From Necropsobacter rosorum (GTDB lineage: Bacteria > Pseudomonadota > Gammaproteobacteria > Enterobacterales > Pasteurellaceae), in assembly GCA_000751835.1 (NCBI GenBank), contig CCMQ01000009.1:52846-116845 (forward strand): 64,000 nucleotides of DNA, read 5' to 3'. The translations under genes were made by a program, and so were the position numbers. A model generated the notes under the pieces. That model was not told the origin of the DNA. It saw only the letters and a program-made list of their open reading frames with translations, and ran no database searches. This document shows, piece by piece, positions 19,222 through 28,730 of this stretch (position 1 is the first letter of the stretch; every line of letters starts with the position of its first letter).

Positions 19222-20301
19222 TCAGTCGCTTAAGCGAATGCGGCCGTTTTCCAGCACAAAAGTGCGGTGCTTTTGCGGCAACATTGGCGCCAACTGTTCC
19301 TGTGTGATGGCGCTGACGAACACTTGCGAGCCGTTGTGGCGCAAGCGTTCGGCCAGCAGTTCCCGTTTGGTTTGATCCAGCTCGGAGGCAAAATCGTCAA
19401 TTAAAAAGATACAGTGACGTTCTTTGTGGGCGGTTAAGTGTTCGCCCTGCGCCAGACGCAGCGCACACATCAGCAGTTTGAGCTGACCGCGCGATAAAAT
19501 GTCTTCCGCCGGCAGCCCGTTGGCGCGGAAACGGAAATCGGCTTTTTGCGGGCCGGATACCGTATAGCCGATGGCCTGATCGCGGGCAAAGTTGCGCGCC
19601 AGCAGCTCGCCGTATTCGGTCTCTTTTTCCCAGCCCTGATGAAAGCTGACGGCAATTTCCAGCTCGGGCAAAAATAAACGGCAGGTGCACTCGATTTCCG
19701 GACGCAGCGCATCGGCATAATCGGCGCGCCAGCGGCTGACCTGATGAGCCAGCTCGGCCAGTTGACTATCCCAGATTTTCAGCTGTTGATAATCGCGCAC
19801 TTGCTGCAATGCGGCATTTCTCTGTTTTAATAAACGGTTTAAGTTGCTCCATGCAGCATGAAAGGCGGGATGATGATGAAACAGCCCCCAGTCCAGAAAC
19901 GCCCGCCGGTAAGCCGGGCCGCCGTTCAGCAGAGTTAAGCCTTCCGGGGTGATAATCTGCATCGGCAGCAGGTGGGCGAGATCGGAAATTTTGCTTGCAT
20001 CCTCACCGTTGATTTTGATCAGCGTATTGCCCTGTCGCTGTTTTTGCAAGCCGACCGACCATTGGTGCTGACGTTCCTGAATCCGCCCGTGCAGGGTAAA
20101 GTGCGGTTGCTGGTAAGAAATAATCCGATTTGCCACCGCACTTTTAAACGAACGGCCATGGGCGAGGTAGAAAATCGCTTCCAGCAGGCTGGTTTTACCG
20201 CTGCCGTTATTGCCCGCTAAAAAATTAAAGCCGTGATCAAATTCAAGATCAACGGCGGTCAGATTACGGAAATTTTCGATAATAAGACGGGAAATGGCCA
20301 T
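19222..20301 (-). CDS. recF: DNA replication and repair protein RecF
   Basis: RecF is an SMC-like ATPase that helps load RecA at single-strand gaps. The 359 residues begin with the signature LIIENFRNLTAVDLEF and a Walker A GNNGSGKTSLLEAI (30-43). The DILSRGQLKLLMCALRLAQ signature and the IFLIDDFASELD Walker B lie in the C-terminal third. The length is standard (E. coli 357). It is third in dnaA-dnaN-recF, eight bases after dnaN. Three uptake signals lie in the gene. No gyrB follows within the window. Confidence 0.95.
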   Translation of the reverse strand: MAISRLIIENFRNLTAVDLEFDHGFNFLAGNNGSGKTSLLEAIFYLAHGRSFKSAVANRIISYQQPHFTLHGRIQERQHQWSVGLQKQRQGNTLIKINGEDASKISDLAHLLPMQIITPEGLTLLNGGPAYRRAFLDWGLFHHHPAFHAAWSNLNRLLKQRNAALQQVRDYQQLKIWDSQLAELAHQVSRWRADYADALRPEIECTCRLFLPELEIAVSFHQGWEKETEYGELLARNFARDQAIGYTVSGPQKADFRFRANGLPAEDILSRGQLKLLMCALRLAQGEHLTAHKERHCIFLIDDFASELDQTKRELLAERLRHNGSQVFVSAITQEQLAPMLPQKHRTFVLENGRIRLSD

Positions 20302-20309
20302 AAATCGGA

Positions 20310-21410
20310 TTATAAACGCATCGGCATGATGACATATTCCGCGCTGGCGTCGTCCACATCTTCAATCAGACAGCTGGAGGAGGCGTCGGTCAGACGCATG
20401 CGCACCTGACTGCATTTCAGCGCGTTCAGCACATCCAGAATATAGCTGACGTTAAAGCCCACTTCCATTTCTTCACCGTTGTAGGAGACGTCGATGATTT
20501 CTTCCGCCACTTCATGTTCCGGGTTGGTGGCGGTAACTTTCAGCTGATTTTCGGTGAGCTGTAGGCGCACGGTGCGCACTTTATCGTTGGATAAAATCGC
20601 CGCGCGGGCAAAGGCCTGTTTCAGACTTTCCCAGTGACCGACCATAATGCGCTGCGCATTGCGCGGCAACACCCGGCGGTAATCAGGGAAACGCCCGTCA
20701 ATCAGTTTGGAGGTGAAAATCACGCTGCCTAAATCAATGCGCAGATTATTGGTGCCGATCTGTAAGCGGGCCGGTTGATCCGTAGCCTCCAGCAAACGCG
20801 CCAGTTCCAACACCCCTTTGCGCGGCACGATGACCGAATGGGCCTGTAAATCCTGTTCCAGCGCGATGGTGCACACCGCCAGACGGTGTCCGTCGGTCGC
20901 CACGGTACGCAGCAGATTGCCTTCGGTTTCAAATTTCATCCCGTTGAGGAAATAACGCGCGTCCTGATTAGCCATCGAAAACTGCGTGGCATCGATTAAA
21001 CGGCGTAAAGTACCCTGATCGAGGCTGAAATCCACCTCCGACTGCCAGTCGGCAAGGTTCGGATATTCGTCCGCCGGCAGCGTGGCGAGGTTAAATTTAC
21101 TGCGTCCGCAGCGCACCAGCGCGCGTTCTTCCTCAAAGGCCACCACAATATCCGAACCGTCGGGAAAACTGCGGCAGATATCAAGGAATTTTTTCGCCGG
21201 TATAGTGACCCGCCCGTCCTGATCGGCCTCGGAAAGCTGGGTCTGGGTGGACAGTTCCACTTCCAGATCGGTGCCGGTAATGGTGAGATGGTTACCCTCA
21301 ATGTGCAATAAGACGTTGCTTAATACGGGAATATTCGGACGGCTGCTGAGCACGCCGCAAACTTGCTGTAACGGTTTTAACAGATTCTCTCTTGAAACGG
21401 TAAATTGCAT
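20310..21410 (-). CDS. dnaN: DNA polymerase III beta subunit (sliding clamp)
   Basis: The beta clamp encircles DNA and tethers polymerase III. The 366 residues equal the E. coli length exactly and show the three repeated clamp domains, beginning MQFTVSRENLLKPLQQV and ending in the conserved YVIMPMRL, the hydrophobic partner-binding pocket. It lies 11 bases after dnaA and 8 before recF on the minus strand. Confidence 0.97.
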   Translation of the reverse strand: MQFTVSRENLLKPLQQVCGVLSSRPNIPVLSNVLLHIEGNHLTITGTDLEVELSTQTQLSEADQDGRVTIPAKKFLDICRSFPDGSDIVVAFEEERALVRCGRSKFNLATLPADEYPNLADWQSEVDFSLDQGTLRRLIDATQFSMANQDARYFLNGMKFETEGNLLRTVATDGHRLAVCTIALEQDLQAHSVIVPRKGVLELARLLEATDQPARLQIGTNNLRIDLGSVIFTSKLIDGRFPDYRRVLPRNAQRIMVGHWESLKQAFARAAILSNDKVRTVRLQLTENQLKVTATNPEHEVAEEIIDVSYNGEEMEVGFNVSYILDVLNALKCSQVRMRLTDASSSCLIEDVDDASAEYVIMPMRL

Positions 21411-21421
21411 GGTTCAGCCCC

Positions 21422-22780
21422 TTATGCCGATAATGTGCGGATTAAATTAGACCAATCTTCCTGAATATTGCTGTCTTGTTCGCGCAGTGCCGCAATCGTC
21501 CGACAGGCATGCAGCACGGTGGTGTGATCGCGATCGCCGAAGCCTTTGCCGATTTCCGGCAGGCTGCGGTTGGTCAGCTCTTTTGATAATGCCATGGCCA
21601 GCTGGCGCGGACGCGCTACCGAGCGGGAGCGGTTTTTGGATTTTAGATCCGCCACCTTGATGCGGTAATATTCCGCCACCACTTTCTGAATATTTTCTAC
21701 TGTCACCAGTTTGTCCTGCAGCGCCAGCATATCTTTTAAGGTTTCGCGCACGAAATCAATGGTAATGGCCTTGCCGGTGAATTCCGCATTGGCATGCACA
21801 CGGTTGAGCGCGCCTTCCAGTTCGCGCACGTTGGTACGCAGTTTCTGGCCGATAAACAGCGCCACTTCTTCCGGCAGATGCATGGCTTTTTCTTCCGCCT
21901 TTTTCAGCAGAATCGCCACCCGGGTTTCCAACTCCGGCGGTTCGATAGCGATACTTAACCCCCAGCCGAAACGGGATTTGAGGCGGTCTTCGATTTTTTC
22001 AATTTCCTTCGGATAACGATCGGAGGTCAGAATAATCTGCCGGCTGCTTTCGAATAACGAATTGAAAATATGGAAAAATTCTTCCTGCGTGCCGTCTTTG
22101 CCGGCGAAAAACTGAATATCGTCAATCAGCAGGGCGTCCAAAGTGCGGTAGAATTTTTTAAAGTTTTCCATGCGATCCGCTTTCAGCGCTTTCACATATT
22201 CCTGCATAAACCGTTCGGCGTGAATATAAATCACCCTCGCGTTCGGATTGCCGCTTACGATGCCGTTGCCGACCGCGTGCAGCAAGTGAGTTTTACCCAA
22301 ACCGGTGCCGCCGTATAAAAACAGCGGATTGGCGCTTTGCTCGCCGGGATTATTCGCCACTTTCTGCGCCACCGCGCGTGCCAGCTGGTTTGATTTACCT
22401 TCGACGAAATTGTCGAAAATATGTTTGCTGTTCAGATTGGAACGATAAGCGGTCTGCGCCGCATTTTCCGCCGCGGGCGCGGCTTCAGGCGCTTGCGCGG
22501 GTCTGATTGGCGGTTTGGCGACAGGTTTGGTACCTTCCTGCACTTTCACGATAAAACTGCCGTTTTGGGTAAATTGCTGCGCCAGTCGGCTGATCTGTTC
22601 AAGATAATGCGTTTCCACCCAGTTTTTTACAAACACGTTTGAGGCATAAAGGATCATCGTATTTTCGGCCGCGATGTCCGCCTGCAGCGGACGCAGCCAG
22701 GTGCTGAAATCCGTTGCTGAAATTTGCTCCTGTAATTGTAAAAGGCAATCCTGCCAAAGTGACGATAGATTCGGTTTCAT
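21422..22780 (-). CDS. dnaA: Chromosomal replication initiator DnaA
   Basis: DnaA binds origin DnaA boxes and opens the duplex. The 452 residues contain the N-terminal domain (1-80), a Pro/Ala-rich linker (about 85-110), an AAA+ domain with Walker [11 protein letters not shown] (157-166) and LLIDDIQFF Walker B, and the C-terminal DNA-binding domain with the signature [11 protein letters not shown]. It leads the dnaA-dnaN-recF operon and diverges from rpmH. I saw no cluster of TTATCCACA boxes in the adjacent intergenic region, so the origin is probably elsewhere. Confidence 0.97.
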   Translation of the reverse strand: MKPNLSSLWQDCLLQLQEQISATDFSTWLRPLQADIAAENTMILYASNVFVKNWVETHYLEQISRLAQQFTQNGSFIVKVQEGTKPVAKPPIRPAQAPEAAPAAENAAQTAYRSNLNSKHIFDNFVEGKSNQLARAVAQKVANNPGEQSANPLFLYGGTGLGKTHLLHAVGNGIVSGNPNARVIYIHAERFMQEYVKALKADRMENFKKFYRTLDALLIDDIQFFAGKDGTQEEFFHIFNSLFESSRQIILTSDRYPKEIEKIEDRLKSRFGWGLSIAIEPPELETRVAILLKKAEEKAMHLPEEVALFIGQKLRTNVRELEGALNRVHANAEFTGKAITIDFVRETLKDMLALQDKLVTVENIQKVVAEYYRIKVADLKSKNRSRSVARPRQLAMALSKELTNRSLPEIGKGFGDRDHTTVLHACRTIAALREQDSNIQEDWSNLIRTLSA

Positions 22781-22912
22781 TGTTATATTATCTTTTATAA
22801 ATCAAAATATTAGAATTGTCCGCGAAAAAAGTGCGGTGCGAATCCGCCTAATTTTACAATAAACTCCGGCAAAGATCTTTAGCCGAGGCGCAAAAAAGTT
22901 GAAAAACCTCAC

Positions 22913-22940
22913 TTGAGATTTTCCGCAAAAAACGTATAAT
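22913..22940 (+). promoter_or_regulatory. Strong sigma-70 promoter upstream of rpmH
   Basis: TTGAGA (22913-22918), a 16-base spacer and TATAAT (22935-22940), followed by a GC-rich start region typical of growth-regulated promoters. The first gene downstream, rpmH, starts 200 bases later. Confidence 0.7.
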
Positions 22941-22953
22941 TCCCCGCGCTTTT

Positions 22954-23127
22954 ATGCTTGATATCGGCGGGAACGAAGATTTATTCTTTGATTTCGCCTA
23001 TTCTGATTTGACGAACGCCGAATTTCAGATTACAATTCCGTTCCTTATTTTAGTAACCCTTGTTTCAAGTATCTCTGTTTTTGGCTATCTAAACGTCAAA
23101 GGCAATGATTCGACAATTTTGATTTAG
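22954..23127 (+). CDS. Possible small membrane protein ahead of rpmH (uncertain)
   Basis: An ATG-started frame of 57 codons ends 13 bases before rpmH. Its product would have an acidic N-terminus (MLDIGGNEDLFFDFAYSDL) and one convincing hydrophobic span (about 26-46, ITIPFLILVTLVSSISVFGY). There is no ribosome site, and the ATG is only about seven bases after the predicted transcription start, so translation would be nearly leaderless. I do not recognise it. It could equally be untranslated leader of the ribosomal-protein mRNA. Confidence 0.25.
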   Translation: MLDIGGNEDLFFDFAYSDLTNAEFQITIPFLILVTLVSSISVFGYLNVKGNDSTILI

Positions 23128-23140
23128 GTAGATTATAGTT

Positions 23141-23275
23141 ATGAAACGTACATTCCAACCTTCCGTATTAAAACGCAGCCGTACTCACGGTTTCCGTGCG
23201 CGTATGGCGACTAAAAACGGCCGTCAGGTTTTGGCTCGTCGCCGTGCTAAAGGTCGTAAAAGTTTATCCGCATAA
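23141..23275 (+). CDS. rpmH: Ribosomal protein bL34
   Basis: The 44-residue product [18 protein letters not shown]... is a highly basic, almost invariant component of the large ribosomal subunit, with the usual [20 protein letters not shown] core and LSA end. It is the first gene of the conserved rpmH-rnpA-yidD-yidC-mnmE cluster; rnpA follows after 17 bases. Promoter TTGAGA/TATAAT lies about 200 bases upstream. Confidence 0.97.
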
Positions 23276-23292
23276 TCACTGATTTTATCGGT

Positions 23293-23652
23293 GTGATTAC
23301 GCTAAACTTTCCGCGGGAGCTGCGTCTGCTGACTCCCGTTCAATTCAAATACGTTTTTCAACAACCGCTGCGTGCGAGCACCCCTGAAATTACCATTCTT
23401 GCCCGTCCGAATCACCTGTCTTGCTGCCGTCTTGGTCTGGCCGTGGCGAAAAAGCATTTAAAGCGCGCCCATGATCGCAACCGGATCAAACGGATTTGCC
23501 GCGAAAGTTTCCGCATACGGCAACATCAGCTGCCGGCTTACGATTTTGTGATTGTGGCCAAACAGGGCATCGGTAAACTGGATAACCGCGCGTTATTTCT
23601 GACTTTGGATAAATTATGGCAGCGTCACATTCGTTTGGCTCGAAAATCCTGA
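23293..23652 (+). CDS. rnpA: Ribonuclease P protein component
   Basis: RnpA assists the RNase P RNA in trimming tRNA 5' ends. The 119 residues carry the family signature [19 protein letters not shown] (about 55-73), an RNR-type basic helix. The GTG at 23293 is the start, giving the correct length. The end overlaps yidD by 37 bases in another frame, an overlap that is common in this cluster. Confidence 0.93.
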   Translation: MITLNFPRELRLLTPVQFKYVFQQPLRASTPEITILARPNHLSCCRLGLAVAKKHLKRAHDRNRIKRICRESFRIRQHQLPAYDFVIVAKQGIGKLDNRALFLTLDKLWQRHIRLARKS

Positions 23653-23876
23653 TCGGCATTGTCCGTTTTTATCAGCTGGTGATAAGCCCGATGATCGGCC
23701 CGCGCTGCCGTTTTACCCCGACCTGTTCCTGTTACGCCGTGGAGGCGTTAAAAACGCACGGCGCAGTAAAAGGTAGTTGGCTTAGCGTGAAACGTATATT
23801 AAAATGTCATCCTTTGAACGCCGGCGGATACGATCCCGTGCCGCCGAAAACTAATAACAAAAAAGAGAACGAATAA
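23616..23876 (+). CDS. yidD: Membrane protein insertion efficiency factor YidD
   Basis: YidD is a small amphipathic inner-membrane protein that helps YidC insert substrates. The 86 residues show the signature [17 protein letters not shown], three conserved cysteines in [16 protein letters not shown] and KCHPLN, and the GGYDPVP end. The start is inside rnpA (37-base overlap) and the stop overlaps the yidC start by one base (TAATG), so translation is coupled. Confidence 0.93.
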   Translation: MAASHSFGSKILIGIVRFYQLVISPMIGPRCRFTPTCSCYAVEALKTHGAVKGSWLSVKRILKCHPLNAGGYDPVPPKTNNKKENE

Positions 23877-25498
23877 TGGATTCAAGACGTAGCCTTTTGG
23901 TGCTAGCACTACTCTTTATTTCTTTTCTGGTTTATCAGCAATGGCAGATTGACTACCATACGCCGAAACCCGTTGCGACTGAACAAGCCAAAACGGCCGA
24001 TATGCCGGCAGCTTCCGCCTCATCGGTTGCCGCGATTGCCAGCGATGCGCAACTAAAAGGTAAAATTATTACCCTGCAAAACGATGTATTCCGCCTGCAG
24101 GTGGATACGCTGGGCGGCGATGTGATCGGTTCCGAATTACTGAAATACGATGCCGAATTACATTCCGATACGCCGTTTGTGCTGCTGCGCAATAGCCCGG
24201 AACATATTTATATCGCGCAAAGCGGTTTAATCGGTAAAGACGGTATCGACAGCAAAGCGGGACGGGCGAATTATCAGGCGGACGGCGAACAGTTCAGTCT
24301 GGCGGACGGACAGGACGAATTACGCGTGCCGCTGACCCTTGAGAAAAACGGCGTGACATACCGTAAAGTCTTCGTGCTGAAACGCGGTGAATATGATGTG
24401 GCGGTCAATTATGAAATTGATAACCAAAGCGGCAGTGCGATTGAAGTGGAGCCTTACGGCCAGCTGCGCCACACCTTAGTGGAAAGTTCCGGCAGCATGG
24501 CGATGCCGACTTATACCGGCGGCGCTTATTCCTCTTCCGAAACCAATTATAAAAAATACAGTTTCGATGATATGCAGAAAGCCAATCTGGCCGTGGATAC
24601 CAAAGCCGGCTGGGTGGCGATTTTGCAGCATTATTTCGTTTCCGCCTGGATCCCGGATCAGGATGCCGACAACCGGCTTTATACCTTAACCGACAAGGCG
24701 AATAATATCGGTTCCATCGGTTATCGCGGCCCGGTGGTTACGGTGCCTGCCGGTGCGAGCGAAACCATTACCAGCAAGCTGTGGACCGGCCCGAAACTGC
24801 AAAATCAAATGGCGGAGGTGGCCAATCACCTGGATTTAACCGTGGATTACGGCTGGGCATGGTTTATCGCCAAACCGTTATTCAAATTGCTGACGCTGAT
24901 TCAGAGTCTGGTGCATAACTGGGGGCTGGCGATTATCGGCGTGACCTTGGTGGTGAAAGCGATTTTATATCCGCTGACCAAAGCGCAATATACTTCGATG
25001 GCGAAAATGCGCATGTTGCAGCCGAAACTACAGGAAATGCGCGAACGTTTCGGCGATGACCGCCAGCGTATGAGTCAGGAAATGATGAAGTTGTATAAAG
25101 AAGAAAAAGTGAACCCGCTGGGCGGTTGTTTGCCGATTCTGCTGCAAATGCCGATTTTCATCGCCCTGTACTGGACCTTTATGGAAGCGGTGGAATTGCG
25201 CCATGCGCCGTTCTTCGGCTGGATTCAGGATTTATCGGCGCAGGATCCGTATTATATTCTGCCGATTTTAATGGGCGCGTCTATGTTCCTGTTGCAGAAG
25301 ATGTCGCCGACCCCGGTGGCTGATCCGATGCAGCAGAAAGTCATGACATTTATGCCGCTGATTTTTATGGTGTTCTTCCTGTTCTTCCCGGCGGGGCTGG
25401 TATTATACTGGCTGGTCTCCAACCTGATCACCATCGTGCAGCAACAATTGATTTATCGCGGCTTGGAGAAAAAAGGCTTGCATTCGCGCGCCAAATAA
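23876..25498 (+). CDS. yidC: Membrane protein insertase YidC
   Basis: YidC inserts and folds inner-membrane proteins, alone or with SecYEG. The 540-residue protein has an N-terminal membrane anchor (about 5-20, [20 protein letters not shown]), a large periplasmic beta domain (about 55-330), and five C-terminal spans with the conserved cytoplasmic helical hairpin ([20 protein letters not shown] and the following region). Length is close to E. coli (548). A perfect terminator hairpin follows 18 bases after the stop. Confidence 0.96.
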   Translation: MDSRRSLLVLALLFISFLVYQQWQIDYHTPKPVATEQAKTADMPAASASSVAAIASDAQLKGKIITLQNDVFRLQVDTLGGDVIGSELLKYDAELHSDTPFVLLRNSPEHIYIAQSGLIGKDGIDSKAGRANYQADGEQFSLADGQDELRVPLTLEKNGVTYRKVFVLKRGEYDVAVNYEIDNQSGSAIEVEPYGQLRHTLVESSGSMAMPTYTGGAYSSSETNYKKYSFDDMQKANLAVDTKAGWVAILQHYFVSAWIPDQDADNRLYTLTDKANNIGSIGYRGPVVTVPAGASETITSKLWTGPKLQNQMAEVANHLDLTVDYGWAWFIAKPLFKLLTLIQSLVHNWGLAIIGVTLVVKAILYPLTKAQYTSMAKMRMLQPKLQEMRERFGDDRQRMSQEMMKLYKEEKVNPLGGCLPILLQMPIFIALYWTFMEAVELRHAPFFGWIQDLSAQDPYYILPILMGASMFLLQKMSPTPVADPMQQKVMTFMPLIFMVFFLFFPAGLVLYWLVSNLITIVQQQLIYRGLEKKGLHSRAK

Positions 25499-25516
25499 GT
25501 CCGAGACAAACAACGA

Positions 25517-25545
25517 AAAAGGTATCGACGGATACCTTTTATTTT
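25517..25545 (+). terminator. Terminator after yidC
   Basis: AAAAGGTATC (25517-25526) and GATACCTTTT (25531-25540) form a perfect 10-bp stem with tetraloop GACG, followed by ATTTTA. It separates the rpmH-yidC cluster from mnmE. Confidence 0.9.
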
Positions 25546-25634
25546 ATGAGTCGGCAACCGATTCTGATTTTCTCAGAAAATAAGCACCGCACTTTGGGTC
25601 TGCTAAAAGTGCGGTTAAATTTAGGAAAGTTTTT

Positions 25635-26990
25635 ATGAAAGACACAATCGTAGCACAGGCCACGCCTATCGGCCGTGGCGGAATCGGTATTCTGCGCGTT
25701 TCCGGCCCGCTGGCGGCGGAGGTGGCGCAACAGGTGCTGGGAAAATGCCCAAAAGTGCGGATGGCGGATTACTTGCCGTTTAAAGACGCCGACGGCAGCG
25801 TGCTCGATCAGGGAATTGCCCTGTATTTCAAAGCGCCGCACTCCTTTACCGGCGAAGATGTGCTGGAATTGCAGGGACACGGCGGGCAAGTGGTGCTCGA
25901 TCTGCTGCTGCAACGCATCGTGCAAATCGACGGCGTGCGTCTGGCGCGGCCGGGCGAGTTTTCCGAACAGGCGTTTTTAAATGATAAGCTCGATCTGGCG
26001 CAGGCGGAGGCCATTGCCGATTTGATTGACGCCAGCTCGGCGCAGGCGGCGCGTTCGGCGCTGAAATCCCTGCAAGGGGAATTTTCGCGCAAAATTAATC
26101 AGCTGGTGGACGCGGTGATTTATCTGCGCACTTATGTGGAAGCGGCGATTGATTTTCCCGATGAGGAGATCGATTTTCTGGCGGACGGTAAAATCGAAGG
26201 GCAGCTGCGCGATATTATCGCTCAGCTGGATAGCGTCAGCGCGGAGGCCCGGCAAGGTTCGATTTTGCGCGAAGGCATGAAAGTGGTGATCGCCGGACGG
26301 CCGAATGCAGGCAAATCCAGTCTGCTTAACGCCCTGGCCGGACGGGAAGCGGCGATTGTGACGGACATCGCCGGCACTACGCGCGATGTGCTGCGTGAGC
26401 ATATTCATATTGACGGCATGCCGCTGCATATTATCGATACCGCCGGTTTGCGTGATGCCACCGACGAAGTGGAGCGGATAGGCATCAGCCGCGCGTGGGA
26501 CGAAATCGAACAGGCGGATCGGATTTTGCTGATGCAGGACAGCACCGATAATAGTCAGGATTGGGCGCAAGTGCGGTCGGAATTTCTGGCGAAATTACCG
26601 AAAGATATTCCGCTGACGGTGGTGCGCAATAAAGCAGATTTAAGCGGCGAGCACGAAGGGATTTCCGAGCGGGACGGTTATAGCGTGATTTGCCTGTCGG
26701 CGAAAACCCGGCAGGGCATTGATTTGCTGCGCGAGCATTTGAAGCAGTCGATGGGTTATCAAACCGGCACGGAAGGCGGTTTTCTGGCTCGGCGCCGTCA
26801 TTTGGAGGCCTTACAGCAGGCATCGGCACATCTGCACGCCGGGCTTATTCAGCTGGTGGAATTTCATGCCGGCGAATTGTTGGCCGAAGAGCTGCGTATC
26901 GTGCAGACCCACCTTGGCGAAATCACCGGGCAGTTTACTTCCGACGATTTGCTAGGTCATATTTTCAGTTCGTTTTGTATCGGTAAATAA
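25635..26990 (+). CDS. mnmE: tRNA uridine-5-carboxymethylaminomethyl GTPase MnmE (TrmE)
   Basis: MnmE with MnmG modifies U34 in several tRNAs to the cmnm5U form. The 451 residues begin [22 protein letters not shown] (folate-binding domain). An inserted G domain carries [15 protein letters not shown] (about 222-236), [10 protein letters not shown] and [16 protein letters not shown]. The extreme C-terminus is CIGK, the conserved CxGK. The gene follows an inverted pair of uptake signals and is the last gene of the dnaA-side cluster. Confidence 0.96.
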   Translation: MKDTIVAQATPIGRGGIGILRVSGPLAAEVAQQVLGKCPKVRMADYLPFKDADGSVLDQGIALYFKAPHSFTGEDVLELQGHGGQVVLDLLLQRIVQIDGVRLARPGEFSEQAFLNDKLDLAQAEAIADLIDASSAQAARSALKSLQGEFSRKINQLVDAVIYLRTYVEAAIDFPDEEIDFLADGKIEGQLRDIIAQLDSVSAEARQGSILREGMKVVIAGRPNAGKSSLLNALAGREAAIVTDIAGTTRDVLREHIHIDGMPLHIIDTAGLRDATDEVERIGISRAWDEIEQADRILLMQDSTDNSQDWAQVRSEFLAKLPKDIPLTVVRNKADLSGEHEGISERDGYSVICLSAKTRQGIDLLREHLKQSMGYQTGTEGGFLARRRHLEALQQASAHLHAGLIQLVEFHAGELLAEELRIVQTHLGEITGQFTSDDLLGHIFSSFCIGK

Positions 26991-26995
26991 TTTCA

Positions 26996-27032
26996 GGGCG
27001 CGTCTTTCAGAGGCATTCAGGCGCCCGTTTTT
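26996..27032 (+). terminator. Terminator after mnmE
   Basis: GGGCGC (26996-27001) and GCGCCC (27021-27026) form a stem with a 19-base loop, followed by GTTTTTT. It begins 6 bases after the mnmE stop. Confidence 0.65.
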
Positions 27033-27116
27033 TACCCTTTTTTTGATCTGGCTATAAAAAAGCACGCGGGTTTTGTTCTATAATCCGCACACTTTATTTT
27101 GCCGTATTTTATTGTT

Positions 27117-27677
27117 ATGAGTTTTTATGCACTGTGGGTGATAGCTTTCGGGCTGTCAATGGACGCTTTCGCCGTTTCGGTTTGCAAGGGTCTGTCATCG
27201 TCTTCCTTTCAATGGCGCAACGCGCTGAAAACCGGGATTTATTTCGGGCTGTTTCAGGCGGGAATGCCGTTGCTCGGCTTTGTGTTGGGAATTCAGTTCA
27301 GCGAATCCATCCGGGATATTGATCACTGGGTTTCTTTTGCGTTGCTGATGATTATCGGTATCAATATGCTGAAAAATGGTTTCAGCGCCAAGCAGGAAGA
27401 ACAATGCGATGATAATTTCAGCTGCAAATCGCTGCTGGCGCTCGGACTGGCGACCAGCATCGACGCGCTGGCGGTCGGCGTGTCGTTCGCTTTTTTGTCG
27501 GTCGATATTTTCAGTGCCATTGTGATTATCGGTTTGATTACCATGCTGTTGTCGATTATCGGGGTAAAAGGCGGGCATTTGCTGGGCAGTAAACTGAAAA
27601 ACAAAACCGAGTTGCTGGGCGGTGCGATGCTGATTTTTATCGCAATCCGGATTTTATTTGAACATCATGTCTTTTAA
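27117..27677 (+). CDS. mntP: Manganese efflux pump MntP
   Basis: MntP exports Mn2+ across the inner membrane. The 186-residue protein has six hydrophobic segments and the two inverted-repeat motifs with essential Asp residues: GLSMDAFAVS near the N-terminus and LATSIDALAVGVSFAF in the second half. The ATG at 27117 is preferred over 27099 because it aligns with E. coli. The region upstream is too short for the yybP-ykoY Mn riboswitch that controls mntP in E. coli, so regulation here differs or rests on the promoter with TATAAT near 27090. Confidence 0.92.
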   Translation: MSFYALWVIAFGLSMDAFAVSVCKGLSSSSFQWRNALKTGIYFGLFQAGMPLLGFVLGIQFSESIRDIDHWVSFALLMIIGINMLKNGFSAKQEEQCDDNFSCKSLLALGLATSIDALAVGVSFAFLSVDIFSAIVIIGLITMLLSIIGVKGGHLLGSKLKNKTELLGGAMLIFIAIRILFEHHVF

Positions 27678-27711
27678 TTCTGCCGCCTGATGCCGTCGGG
27701 CGGACAGACTC

Positions 27712-27743
27712 GCCTTTAATCTTGTCCGATTTATGCGTATAAT
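27712..27743 (+). promoter_or_regulatory. Promoter block of ribF (copy 1)
   Basis: GCCTTTAATCTTG...TTTATGCGTATAAT, a 32-base block ending in TATAAT (27738-27743). It agrees at 29 of 32 positions with the block before ileS. The -35 is weak (TTTAAT, 17-base spacer). Confidence 0.6.
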
Positions 27744-27776
27744 CTGCCATTATTTCAATGTTAGACGGATCAATTC

Positions 27777-28730
27777 ATGCGCCTTATTCGCGGTATTCAC
27801 AATCTTCCGGCACTTTTACGCCAACAGGGCTGTGCGCTGACTATCGGTAATTTCGACGGCGTTCATCTGGGACATCAGGCGGTATTGCGTCATTTGCGCG
27901 CCAAAGCCGACGCCTTGGGATTGCCGATGGTGGTGATGCTGTTCGAACCGCAGCCGAGCGAATATTTTCTGGCGCAGAAGGCGCCGGCGCGTCTGATGCG
28001 GCTGCGCGATAAGCTGTATTATCTGGCGCAGGCCGGGGTGGATTATGTTTTCTGCGTAAAATTCGACCGCACTTTTGCCGCGTTGAGCGCGCAGCAGTTT
28101 ATCGCCGACTGGCTGGCGGCGCACCTGCAGGTGAAATTTCTCAGCATCGGTGATGATTTCCGCTTTGGCGCCAAGCGTGCGGGCGATTTTGCGCTGTTGC
28201 AGCGTGCCGGCGCACAATTCGGTTTTACGGTGGAAGATAACCGCAGTTTCCGTCTGGACAATCAGCGTATCAGCAGTACCGCAATCCGTCAGGCGCTGGC
28301 GAACGATGATCTGGCCGGCGCAGAAAAACTGCTCGGCAAACCCTATCGGATTTTCGGCCGGGTGATTCACGGGCATAAACTGGGGCGCACTATCGGTTTT
28401 CCCACCGCCAATATCAGCCTGCACCGTCAGGTCAATCCGGTAAAAGGGGTGTATGCGGTAAAAGTGCGGTTAAAAAACGATGAGATTTTCTGTGCCGTAG
28501 CGAATATCGGCAAACGGCCGACCGTCAACGGGGTAAAGCAGTTACTGGAAGTCCATCTGTTTGATTTCGACCGTGATCTGTACGGTCAGAATGTACAGGT
28601 TGAGTTTTGCTATAAGTTGCGCAACGAAATCAAATTCCCTTCTTTTGAACGGCTGAAAGCGCAGATTACGCGCGATGCCGAAGTGGCGCGCGCCTTTTTT
28701 GCCCATCGGGACGAAATATGTGGTACCTGA
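27777..28730 (+). CDS. ribF: Bifunctional riboflavin kinase / FAD synthetase
   Basis: RibF phosphorylates riboflavin to FMN and adenylates FMN to FAD. The 317 residues contain an N-terminal adenylyltransferase domain with TIGNFDGVHLGHQAVL (about 22-37) and the ISSTAIRQAL motif (about 162-171), and a C-terminal kinase domain with GHKLGRTIGFPTANI (about 199-213). Length matches the family (E. coli 313). The 3' end overlaps the EamA gene by 13 bases. Confidence 0.96.
   Translation: MRLIRGIHNLPALLRQQGCALTIGNFDGVHLGHQAVLRHLRAKADALGLPMVVMLFEPQPSEYFLAQKAPARLMRLRDKLYYLAQAGVDYVFCVKFDRTFAALSAQQFIADWLAAHLQVKFLSIGDDFRFGAKRAGDFALLQRAGAQFGFTVEDNRSFRLDNQRISSTAIRQALANDDLAGAEKLLGKPYRIFGRVIHGHKLGRTIGFPTANISLHRQVNPVKGVYAVKVRLKNDEIFCAVANIGKRPTVNGVKQLLEVHLFDFDRDLYGQNVQVEFCYKLRNEIKFPSFERLKAQITRDAEVARAFFAHRDEICGT

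Larger units (their letters stand above)
22781..23140. other. dnaA-rpmH divergent intergenic region
   Basis: This 360-base stretch holds an uptake signal (22829-22837), the rpmH promoter at 22913-22940, and a 57-codon ORF of uncertain status (22954-23127). I see no DnaA-box cluster, so it does not look like oriC. Confidence 0.6.

Noticed and set aside
22781..23140. Chromosome origin next to dnaA
   Set aside because: No DnaA-box cluster or AT-rich unwinding repeats seen.
25586..25615. Intrinsic terminator from the USS pair before mnmE
   Set aside because: It can form a hairpin but has no T-run on either strand; the real terminator lies at 25517-25545.
27033..27116. yybP-ykoY manganese riboswitch before mntP
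   Set aside because: The space between promoter and start is too short and lacks the conserved loops.
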